Of a stretch of 64,000 nt of DNA, positions 1 to 12,000 are shown in pieces. Origin of the DNA: Hyaloperonospora brassicae (lineage: Eukaryota > Oomycota > Peronosporomycetes > Peronosporales > Peronosporaceae); NCBI GenBank assembly GCA_947650285.1, contig CANTFL010001477.1:5001-69000 (forward strand), read 5' to 3'. Under the pieces are notes generated by a model, which saw only the letters and a program-made list of their open reading frames with translations, searched no databases and was not told the origin of the DNA. The translations under genes and the position numbers were made by a program. The first letter of the stretch is position 1; each line of letters begins with the position of its first letter.

Positions 1-1
1 G

Positions 2-85
2 ACACTGGAACATCTAAACGTGGTGACAGCTTACCTGTACGGTGAGATGAAGGAAAAAGTGATTTGCGCGATCCCATTAAATATC
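2..85 (+). mobile_element. Truncated Ty1/copia reverse-transcriptase fragment
   Basis: The frame beginning at base 2 reads LEHLNVVTAYLYGEMKEKV and continues to about residue 25. This matches the conserved Ty1/copia reverse-transcriptase block in which a Val-Val-Thr-Ala-Tyr/Phe-Leu-Tyr/Asn-Gly stretch, containing the first catalytic region, is followed by a Glu/Lys-rich segment and an Ile-x-x-x-x-Pro. The similarity stops near base 76-85, where the satellite begins, and the window start cuts the other side. Only this scrap is visible, so whether the element is intact upstream is unknown. The open frame runs on into satellite sequence, which is a chance fusion. Family assignment is from motif recognition only. 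Confidence 0.6.
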
Positions 86-92
86 GCAGTCT

Positions 93-3000
93 CAAGTCCG
101 AATCATGGGGTAGGACTCCCTCTGTTCGACTTGGTGTGTCCGACTTGTCTGGTTACGCTCGACGAGCTAGCCTCGCAGCGCTCGTCGTTCTTAATACGTC
201 TCACTGCGGCCGACCAGACAAGTTTTGCTCGTTGGATTCGACTTGCTTGGTCTGACTCGCTTCGGCTGTCTGGATAGTCCGACCCACACGGTAGGACTCG
301 CTCTGTTCGACTCGGTGTGTCCGACTTGTCTGGTTCCGCTCACTGAGGTGGCCTCGCAGTGCTCGCCGTTCTGATTACGTCTCACTGCGTCCGACCAGCC
401 AAGGTTTGCTCGTTGGATTCGACTTGCTTGGTCTGACTCGCTTCGACCGTCTGGATAGTCCGACCCACACGGTAGGACTCGCTCTGTTTGACTCGGTGTG
501 TCCGACTTGTCTGGTTCCGCTCGATCAGCTGGCCTCGAAGCGATCGTCGTTCTGAATACGTCTCACTGAGGCCGACCAGCCAATGTTTGCTCGTTGGATT
601 CGACTTGCTTGGTCTGACTCGCTTCGGCTGTCTGGCTAGTCCGACCCACACGGTAGGACTCGCTCTGTTTTGACTCGGTGTGTCCGACTTGTCTGGTTCC
701 GCTCGATCAGCTGTCCTCGAAGCGATCGTCGTTCTGAATACGTCTCACTGCGTCTGACCAGCCAAGGTTTGCTCGTTGTATTCGACTTGCTTAGTCTGAC
801 TCGCTTCGACCGTCTGGATAGTCCGACCCACACGGTAGGACTCGCTCTGTTTGACTCGGTGCATCCGACTTGTCTGGTTCCGCTCCCTGAGGTGGCCTCG
901 AAGCGATCGTCGTTCTGAATACGTCTCACTGCGTCTGACCAACCAAGGTTTGCTCGTTGTATTCGACTTGCTTGGTCTGACTCGCTTCGACCGTCTGGAT
1001 AGTCCGACCCACACGGTAGGACTCGCTCTGTTCGACTCGGTGTGTCCGACTTGTCTGGTTCCGCTCCCTGAGGTGGCCTCGAAGCGATCGTCGTTCTGAA
1101 TACGTCTCACTGCGTCTGACCAGCCAATGTTTGCTCGTTGGATTCGACTTGCTTGGTCTGACTCGCTTCGGCTGTCTGGCTAGTCCGACCCACACGGTAG
1201 GACTCGCTCTGTTCTACTCGGTGTGTCCGACTTGTCTGGTTCCGCTCGATCAGCTGGCCTCGAAGCGCTCGTCGTTCTGAATACGTCTCACTGAGGCCGA
1301 CCAGCCAATGTTTGCTCGTTGGATTCGACTTGCTTGGTCTGACTCGCTTCGGCTGTCTGGCTAGTCCGACCCACACGGTAGGACTCGCTCTGTTTGACTC
1401 GGTGCATCCGACTTGTCTGGTTCCGCTCGATCAGCTGTCCTCGAAGCGATCGTCGTTCTGAATACGTCTCACTGCGTCTGACCAGCCAAGGTTTGCTCGT
1501 TGTATTCGACTTGCTTAGTCTGACTCGCTTCGACCGTCTGGATAGTCCGACCCACACGGTAGGACTCGCTCTGTTTGACTCGGTGCATCCGACTTGTCTG
1601 GTTCCGCTCCCTGAGTGGCCTAAGCGCTCGTCGTTCTGAATACGTCTCACTGCGTCTGACCAGCCAAGTTTTGCTCGTTGGATTCGACTTGCTTGGTCTG
1701 ACTCGCTTCGACCGTCTGGATAGTCCGACCCACACGGTAGGACTCGCTCTGTTTGACTCGGTGTGTCCGACTTGTCTGGTTCCGCTCACTGAGGTGGCCT
1801 CGCAGTGCTCGCCGTTCTGATTACGTCTCACTGCGTCCGACCAGCCAAGGTTTGCTCGTTGGATTCGACTTGCTTGGTCTGACTCGCTTCGACCGTCTGG
1901 ATAGTCCGACCCACACGGTAGGACTCGCTCTGTTTGACTCGGTGTGTCCGACTTGTCTGGTTCCGCTCGATCAGCTGTCCTCGAAGCGATCGTCGTTCTG
2001 AATACGTCTCACTGCGTCTGACCAGCCAAGGTTTGCTCGTTGGATTCGACTTGCTTGGTCTGACTCGCTTCGACCGTCTGGATAGTCCGACCCACACGGT
2101 AGGACTCGCTCTGTTCGACTCGGTGCATCCGACTTGTCTGGTTCCGCTCCCTGAGGTGGCCTCGAAGCGATCGTCGTTCTGAATACGTCTCACTGCGTCT
2201 GACCAACCAAGGTTTGCTCGTTGTATTCGACTTGCTTGGTCTGACTCGCTTCGACCGTCTGGATAGTCCGACCCACACGGTAGGACTCGCTCTGTTCGAC
2301 TCGGTGTGTCCGACTTGTCTGGTTCCGCTCCCTGAGGTGGCCTCGAAGCGATCGTCGTTCTGATTACGTCTCACTGCGTCTGACCAACCAAGGTTTGCTC
2401 GTTGGATTCGACTTGCTTGGTCTGACTCGCTTCGACCGTCTGGATAGTCCGACCCACACGGTAGGACTCGCTCTTTTCGACTCGGTGTGTCCGACTTGTC
2501 TGGTTCCGCTCGATCAGCTGTCCTCGAAGCAATCGCCGTTCTGATTACGTCTCACTGCGTCCGACCAGCCAAGGTTTGCTCGTTGGATTCGACTTGCTTG
2601 GTCTGACTCGCTTCGACCGTCTGGATAGTCCGACCCACACGGTAGGACTCGCTCTGTTTGACTCGGTGTGTCCGACTTGTCTGGTTCCGCTCACTGAGGT
2701 GGCCTCGCAGTGCTCGCCGTTCTGATTACGTCTCACTGCGTCCGACCAGCCAAGGTTTGCTCGTTGGATTCGACTTGCTTGGTCTGACTCGCTTCGACCG
2801 TCTGGATAGTCCGACCCACACGGTAGGACTCGCTCTGTTTGACTCGGTGTGTCCGACTTGTCTGGTTCCGCTCGATCAGCTGGCCTCGAAGCGATCGTCG
2901 TTCTGAATACGTCTCACTGAGGCCGACCAGCCAATGTTTGCTCGTTGGATTCGACTTGCTTGGTCTGACTCGCTTCGGCTGTCTGGCTAGTCCGACCCAC

Positions 3001-6000
3001 ACGGTAGGACTCGCTCTGTTCGACTCGGTGTGTCCGACTTGTCTGGTTCCGCTCGATCAGCTGTCCTCGAAGCGATCGTCGTTCTGAATACGTCTCACTG
3101 CGTCTGACCAGCCAAGGTTTGCTCGTTGTATTCGACTTGCTTAGTCTGACTCGCTTCGACCGTCTGGATAGTCCGACCCACACGGTAGGACTCGCTCTGT
3201 TCGACTCGGTGCATCCGACTTGTCTGGTTCCGCTCCCTGAGGTGGCCTCGAAGCGATCGTCGTTCTGAATACGTCTCACTGCGTCTGACCAACCAAGGTT
3301 TGCTCGTTGTATTCGACTTGCTTGGTCTGACTCGCTTCGACCGTCTGGATAGTCCGACCCACACGGTAGGACTCGCTCTGTTCGACTCGGTGTGTCCGAC
3401 TTGTCTGGTTCCGCTCCCTGAGGTGGCCTCGAAGCGATCGTCGTTCTGATTACGTCTCACTGCGTCTGACCAACCAAGGTTTGCTCGTTGGATTCGACTT
3501 GCTTGGTCTGACTCGCTTCGACCGTCTGGATAGTCCGACCCACACGGTAGGACTCGCTCTGTTTGACTCGGTGTGTCCGACTTGTCTGGTTCCGCTCGAT
3601 CAGCTGGCCTCGAAGCGATCGTCGTTCTGAATACGTCTCACTGCGTCTGACCAACCAAGGTTTGCTCGTTGTATTCGACTTGCTTGGTCTGACTCGCTTC
3701 GACCGTCTGGATAGTCCGACCCACACGGTAGGACTCGCTCTGTTCGACTCGGTGTGTCCGACTTGTCTGGTTCCGCTCGATCAGCTGGCCTCGAAGCGAT
3801 CGTCGTTCTGAATACGTCTCACTGCGTCTGACCAGCCAAGGTTTGCTCGTTGGATTCGACTTGCTTGGTCTGACTCGCTTCGACCGTCTGGATAGTCCGA
3901 CCCACACGGTAGGACTCGCTCTGTTCGACTCGGTGCATCCGACTTGTCTGGTTCCGCTCCCTGAGGTGGCCTCGAAGCGATCGTCGTTCTGAATACGTCT
4001 CACTGCGTCTGACCAACCAAGGTTTGCTCGTTGGATTCGACTTGCTTGGTCTGACTCGCTTCGACCGTCTGGATAGTCCGACCCACACGGTAGGACTCGC
4101 TCTGTTCGACTCGGTGTGTCCGACTTGTCTGGTTCCGCTCCCTGAGGTGGCCTCGAAGCGATCGTCGTTCTGATTACGTCTCACTGCGTCTGACCAGCCA
4201 AGGTTTGCTCGTTGGATTCGACTTGCTTGGTCTGACTCGCTTCGACCGTCTGGATAGTCCGACCCACACGGTAGGACTCGCTCTGTTCGACTCGGTGTGT
4301 CCGACTTGTCTGGTTCCGCTCCCTGAGGTGGCCTCGAAGCGATCGTCGTTCTGAATACGTCTCACTGCGTCTGACCAGCCAAGTTTTGCTCGTTGGATTC
4401 GACTTGCTTGGTCTGACTCGCTTCGACCGTCTGGATAGTCCGACCCACACGGTAGGACTCGCTCTGTTTGACTCGGTGTGTCCGACTTGTCTGGTTCCGC
4501 TCACTGAGGTGGCCTCGCAGTGCTCGCCGTTCTGATTACGTCTCACTGCGTCCGACCAGCCAAGGTTTGCTCGTTGGATTCGACTTGCTTGGTCTGACTC
4601 GCTTCGACCGTCTGGATAGTCCGACCCACACGGTAGGACTCGCTCTGTTCGACTCGGTGTGTCCGACTTGTCTGGTTCCGCTCACTGAGGTGGCCTCGAA
4701 GCGATCGTCGTTCTGAATACGTCTCACTGCGTCCGACCAGCCAATGTTTGCTCGTTGGATTCGACTTGCTTGGTCTGACTCGCTTCGACCGTCTGGATAG
4801 TCCGAACCACACGGTAGGACTCGCTCTGTTCGACTCGGTGTGTCCGACTTGTCTGGTTCCGCTCGATCGAGCTGGCCTCGAAGCGATCGTCGTTCTGAAT
4901 ACGTCTCACTGAGGCCGACCAGCCAATGTTTGCTCGTTGGATTCGACTTGCTTGGTCTGACTCGCTTCGACCGTCTGGATAGTCCGACCCACACGGTAGG
5001 ACTCGCTCTGTTCGACTCGGTGTGTCCGACTTGTCTGGTTCCGCTCGATCAGCTGGCCTCGAAGCGATCGTCGTTCTGAATACGTCTCACTGCGTCTGAC
5101 CAGCCAAGGTTTGCTCGTTGGATTCGACTTGCTTGGTCTGACTCGCTTCGACCGTCTGGATAGTCCGACCCACACGGTAGGACTCGCTCTGTTCGACTCG
5201 GTGTGTCCGACTTGTCTGGTTCCGCTCACTGAGGTGGCCTCGAAGCGATCGTCGTTCTGAATACGTCTCACTGCGTCTGACCAACCAAGGTTTGCTCGTT
5301 GGATTCGACTTGCTTGGTCTGACTCGCTTCGACCGTCTGGATAGTCCGACCCACACGGTAGGACTCGCTCTGTTCGACTCGGTGTGTCCGACTTGTCTGG
5401 TTCCGCTCACTGAGGTGGCCTCGAAGCGATCGTCGTTCTGAATACGTCTCACTGCGTCTGACCAGACCAAGGTTTGCTCGTTGGATTCGACTTGCTTGGT
5501 CTGACTCGCTTCGACCGTCTGGATAGTCCGACCCACACGGTAGGACTCGCTCTGTTCGACTCGGTGTGTCCGACTTGTCTGGTTCCGCTCACTGAGGTGG
5601 CCTCGAAGCGATCGTCGTTCTGAATACGTCTCACTGCGTCCGACCAGCCAAGGTTTGCTCGTTGGATTCGACTTGCTTGGTCTGACTCGCTTCGACCGTC
5701 TGGATAGTCCGACCCACACGGTAGGACTCGCTCTGTTCGACTCGGTGTGTCCGACTTGTCTGGTTCCGCTCATCGAGCTGGCCTCGAAGCGCTCGTCGTT
5801 CTGAATACGTCTCACTGCGTCCGACCAGCCAAGGTTTGCTCGTTGGATTCGACTTGCTTGGTCTGACTCGCTTCGACCGTCTGGATAGTCCGACCCACAC
5901 GGTAGGACTCGCTCTGTTCGACTCGGTGTGTCCGACTTGTCTGGTTCCGCTCACTGAGCTGGCCTCGAAGCGATCGTCGTTCTGAATACGTCTCACTGCG

Positions 6001-9000
6001 GCCGACCAGCCAATGTTTGCTCGTTGGATTCGACTTGCTTGGTCTGACTCGCTTCGACCGTCTGGATAGTCCGACCCACACGGTAGGACTCGCTCTGTTC
6101 GACTCGGTGCATCCGACTTGTCTGGTTCCGCTCACTGAGGTGGCCTCGAAGCGATCGTCGTTCTGAATACGTCTCACTGCGTCCGACCAGCCAAGGTTTG
6201 CTCGTTGGATTCGACTTGCTTGGTCTGACTCGCTTCGACCGTCTGGATAGTCCGACCCACACGGTAGGACTCGCTCTGTTTGACTCGGTGTGTCCGACTT
6301 GTCTGGTTCCGCTCACTGAGGTGGCCTCGCAGCGCTCGTCGTTCTGAATACGTCTCACTGCGTCCGACCAACCAAGGTTTGCTCGTTGGATTCGACTTGC
6401 TTGGTCTGACTCGCTTCGACCGTCTGGATAGTCCGACCCACACGGTAGGACTCGCTCTGTTCGACTCGGTGTGTCCGACTTGTCTGGTTCCGCTCGACCG
6501 AGGTGGCCTCGAAGCGATCGTCGTTCTGAATACGTCTCACTGCGTCCGACCAGCCAATGTTTGCTCGTTGGATTCGACTTGCTTGGTCTGACTCGCTTCG
6601 ACCGTCTGGATAGTCCGACCCACACGGTAGGACTCGCTCTGTTCGACTCGGTGTGTCCGACTTGTCTGGTTCCGCTCACCGAGGTGGCCTCGAAGCGATC
6701 GTCGTTCTGAATACGTCTCACTGCGTCCGACCAGCCAAGGTTTGCTCGTTGGATTCGACTTGCTTGGTCTGACTCGCTTCGACCGTCTGGATAGTCCGAC
6801 CCACACGGTAGGACTCGCTCTGTTCGACTCGGTGTGTCCGACTTGTCTGGTTCCGCTCCCTGAGGTGGCCTCGAAGCGATCGTCGTTCTGAATACGTCTC
6901 ACTGCGTCCGACCAGCCAAGGTTTGCTCGTTGGATTCGACTTGCTTGGTCTGACTCGCTTCGACCGTCTGGATAGTCCGACCCACACGGTAGGACTCGCT
7001 CTGTTCGACTCGGTGTGTCCGACTTGTCTGGTTCCGCTCGATCAGCTGGCCTCGAAGCGATCGTCGTTCTGAATACGTCTCACTGAGGCCGACCAGCCAA
7101 TGTTTGCTCGTTGGATTCGACTTGCTTGGTCTGACTCGCTTCGGCTGTCTGGCTAGTCCGACCCACACGGTAGGACTCGCTCTGTTCGACTCGGTGCATC
7201 CGACTTGTCTGGTTCCGCTCGACTGAGCTGGCCTCGAAGCGATCGTCGTTCTGAATACGTCTCACTGCGTCTGACCAGCCAAGGTTTGCTCGTTGTATTC
7301 GACTTGCTTAGTCTGACTCGCTTCGACCGTCTGGATAGTCCGACCCACACGGTAGGACTCGCTCTGTTCGACTCGGTGTGTCCGACTTGTCTGGTTCCGC
7401 TCCACTGAGGTGGCCTCGAAGCGCTCGTCGTTCTGAATACGTCTCACTGCGTCTGACCAGCCAAGGTTTGCTCGTTGGATTCGACTTGCTTGGTCTGACT
7501 CGCTTCGACCGTCTGGATAGTCCGACCCACACGGTAGGACTCGCTCTGTTTGACTCGGTGTGTCCGACTTGTCTGGTTCCGCTCACTGAGGTGGCCTCGC
7601 AGTGCTCGCCGTTCTGAATACGTCTCACTGCGTCCGACCAGCCAAGGTTTGCTCGTTGGATTCGACTTGCTTGGTCTGACTCGCTTCGACCGTCTGGATA
7701 GTCCGACCCACACGGTAGGACTCGCTCTGTTTGACTCGGTGTGTCCGACTTGTCTAGTTCCGCTCGATCAGCTGGCCTCGAAGCGATCGTCGTTCTGAAT
7801 ACGTCTCACTGAGGCCGACCAGCCAATGTTTGCTCGTTGGATTCGACTTGCTTGGTCTGACTCGCTTCGGCTGTCTGGCTAGTCCGACCCACACGGTAGG
7901 ACTCGCTCTGTTCGACTCGGTGTGTTCGACTTGTCTGGTTCCGCTCGATCAGCTGTCCTCGAAGCGATCGTCGTTCTGAATACGTCTCACTGCGTCCGAC
8001 CAGCCAAGGTTTGCTCGTTGGATTCGACTTGCTTGGTCTGACTCGCTTCGACCGTCTGGATAGTCCGACCCACACGGTAGGACTCGCTCTGTTCGACTCG
8101 GTGCGTCCGACTTGTCTGGTTCCGCTCCTGAGGTGGCCTCGAAGCGATCGTCGTTCTGAATACGTCTCACTGCGTCTGACCAACCAAGGTTTGCTCGTTG
8201 TATTCGACTTGCTTGGTCTGACTCGCTTCGACCGTCTGGATAGTCCGACCCACACGGTAGGACTCGCTCTGTTCGACTCGGTGTGTCCGACTTGTCTGGT
8301 TCCGCTCCCTGAGGTGGCCTCGAAGCGATCGTCGTTCTGATTACGTCTCACTGCGTCTGACCAACCAAGGTTTGCTCGTTGGATTCGACTTGCTTGGTCT
8401 GACTCGCTTCGACCGTCTGGATAGTCCGACCCACACGGTAGGACTCGCTCTGTTTGACTCGGTGTGTCCGACTTGTCTGGTTCCGCTCGATCAGCTGGCC
8501 TCGAAGCGATCGTCGTTCTGAATACGTCTCACTGCGTCTGACCAACCAAGGTTTGCTCGTTGTATTCGACTTGCTTGGTCTGACTCGCTTCGACCGTCTG
8601 GATAGTCCGACCCACACGGTAGGACTCGCTCTGTTTGACTCGGTGTGTTCGACTTGTCTGGTTCCGCTCGATCAGCTGTCCTCGAAGCGATCGTCGTTCT
8701 GAATACGTCTCACTGCGTCTGACCAGCCAAGGTTTGCTCGTTGGATTCGACTTGCTTGGTCTGACTCGCTTCGACCGTCTGGATAGTCCGACCCACACGG
8801 TAGGACTCGCTCTGTTCGACTCGGTGCATCCGACTTGTCTGGTTCCGCTCCCTGAGGTGGCCTCGAAGCGATCGTCGTTCTGAATACGTCTCACTGCGTC
8901 TGACCAACCAAGGTTTGCTCGTTGTATTCGACTTGCTTGGTCTGACTCGCTTCGACCGTCTGGATAGTCCGACCCACACGGTAGGACTCGCTCTGTTTGA

Positions 9001-12000
9001 CTCGGTGTGTCCGACTTGTCTGGTTCCGCTCGATCAGCTGGCCTCGAAGCGATCGTCGTTCTGAATACGTCTCACTGCGTCTGACCAACCAAGGTTTGCT
9101 CGTTGTATTCGACTTGCTTGGTCTGACTCGCTTCGACCGTCTGGATAGTCCGACCCACACGGTAGGACTCGCTCTGTTCGACTCGGTGTGTCCGACTTGT
9201 CTGGTTCCGCTCCCTGAGGTGGCCTCGAAGCGATCGTCGTTCTGAATACGTCTCACTGCGTCTGACCAGCCAAGGTTTGCTCGTTGGATTCGACTTGCTT
9301 GGTCTGACTCGCTTCGACCGTCTGGATAGTCCGACCCACACGGTAGGACTCGCTCTGTTCGACTCGGTGTGTCCGACTTGTCTGGTTCCGCTCCCTGAGG
9401 TGGCCTCGAAGCGATCGTCGTTCTGAATACGTCTCACTGCGTCCGACCAGCCAAGGTTTGCTCGTTGGATTCGACTTGCTTGGTCTGACTCGCTTCGACC
9501 GTCTGGATAGTCCGACCCACACGGTAGGACTCGCTCTGTTCGACTCGGTGCATCCGACTTGTCTGGTTCCGCTCCCTGAGGTGGCCTCGAAGCGATCGTC
9601 GTTCTGAATACGTCTCACTGCGTCTGACCAACCAAGGTTTGCTCGTTGGATTCGACTTGCTTGGTCTGACTCGCTTCGACCGTCTGGATAGTCCGACCCA
9701 CACGGTAGGACTCGCTCTGTTCGACTCGGTGTGTCCGACTTGTCTGGTTCCGCTCACTGAGGTGGCCTCGAAGCGATCGTCGTTCTGAATACGTCTCACT
9801 GCGTCTGACCAGCCAAGGTTTGCTCGTTGGATTCGACTTGCTTGGTCTGACTCGCTTCGACCGTCTGGATAGTCCGACCCACACGGTAGGACTCGCTCTG
9901 TTCGACTCGGTGTGTCCGACTTGTCTGGTTCCGCTCCCTGAGGTGGCCTCGAAGCGATCGTCGTTCTGAATACGTCTCACTGCGTCTGACCAGCCAAGGT
10001 TTGCTCGTTGGATTCGACTTGCTTGGTCTGACTCGCTTCGACCGTCTGGATAGTCCGACCCACACGGTAGGACTCGCTCTGTTCGACTCGGTGTGTCCGA
10101 CTTGTCTGGTTCCGCTCCCTGAGGTGGCCTCGAAGCGATCGTCGTTCTGAATACGTCTCACTGCGTCTGACCAACCAAGGTTTGCTCGTTGGATTCGACT
10201 TGCTTGGTCTGACTCGCTTCGACCGTCTGGATAGTCCGACCCACACGGTAGGACTCGCTCTGTTCGACTCGGTGTGTCCGACTTGTCTGGTTCCGCTCCC
10301 TGAGGTGGCCTCGAAGCGATCGTCGTTCTGAATACGTCTCACTGCGTCTGACCAACCAAGGTTTGCTCGTTGGATTCGACTTGCTTGGTCTGACTCGCTT
10401 CGACCGTCTGGATAGTCCGACCCACACGGTAGGACTCGCTCTGTTCGACTCGGTGTGTCCGACTTGTCTGGTTCCGCTCACTGAGGTGGCCTCGAAGCGA
10501 TCGTCGTTCTGAATACGTCTCACTGCGTCTGACCAACCAAGGTTTGCTCGTTGGATTCGACTTGCTTGGTCTGACTCGCTTCGACCGTCTGGATAGTCCG
10601 ACCCACACGGTAGGACTCGCTCTGTTTGACTCGGTGTGTCCGACTTGTCTGGTTCCGCTCGATCAGCTGGCCTCGAAGCGATCGTCGTTCTGAATACGTC
10701 TCACTGCGTCCGACCAGCCAAGGTTTGCTCGTTGGATTCGACTTGCTTGGTCTGACTCGCTTCGACCGTCTGGATAGTCCGACCCACACGGTAGGACTCG
10801 CTCTGTTCGACTCGGTGTGTCCGACTTGTCTGGTTCCGCTCACCGAGCTGGCCTCGAAGCGATCGTCGTTCTGAATACGTCTCACTGCGTCTGACCAGCC
10901 AAGGTTTGCTCGTTGTATTCGACTTGCTTGGTCTGACTCGCTTCGACCGTCTGGATAGTCCGACCCACACGGTAGGACTCGCTCTGTTCGACTCGGTGTG
11001 TCCGACTTGTCTGGTTCCGCTCCCTGAGGTGGCCTCGAAGCGCTCGTCGTTCTGAATACGTCTCACTGCGTCTGACCAGCCAAGGTTTGCTCGTTGGATT
11101 CGACTTGCTTGGTCTGACTCGCTTCGACCGTCTGGATAGTCCGACCCACACGGTAGGACTCGCTCTGTTCGACTCGGTGTGTCCGACTTGTCTGGTTCCG
11201 CTCCCTGAGGTGGCCTCGAAGCGATCGTCGTTCTGAATACGTCTCACTGCGTCTGACCAACCAAGGTTTGCTCGTTGGATTCGACTTGCTTGGTCTGACT
11301 CGCTTCGACCGTCTGGATAGTCCGACCCACACGGTAGGACTCGCTCTGTTTGACTCGGTGTGTCCGACTTGTCTGGTTCCGCTCGCTCAGGTGGTCCTCG
11401 AAGCGATCGTCGTTCTGAATACGTCTCACTGCGTCTGACCAACCAAGGTTTGCTCGTTGTATTCGACTTGCTTGGTCTGACTCGCTTCGACCGTCTGGAT
11501 AGTCCGACCCACACGGTAGGACTCGCTCTGTTTGACTCGGTGTGTCCGACTTGTCTGGTTCCGCTCGATCGAGCTGGCCTCGAAGCGATCGTCGTTCTGA
11601 ATACGTCTCACTGCGTCTGACCAGCCAAGGTTTGCTCGTTGGATTCGACTTGCTTGGTCTGACTCGCTTCGACCGTCTGGATAGTCCGACCCACACGGTA
11701 GGACTCGCTCTGTTCGACTCGGTGCATCCGACTTGTCTGGTTCCGCTCCCTGAGGTGGCCTCGAAGCGATCGTCGTTCTGAATACGTCTCACTGCGTCTG
11801 ACCAACCAAGGTTTGCTCGTTGTATTCGACTTGCTTGGTCTGACTCGCTTCGACCGTCTGGATAGTCCGACCCACACGGTAGGACTCGCTCTGTTTGACT
11901 CGGTGTGTCCGACTTGTCTGGTTCCGCTCGATCAGCTGTCCTCGAAGCGATCGTCGTTCTGAATACGTCTCACTGCGTCTGACCAACCAAGGTTTGCTCG

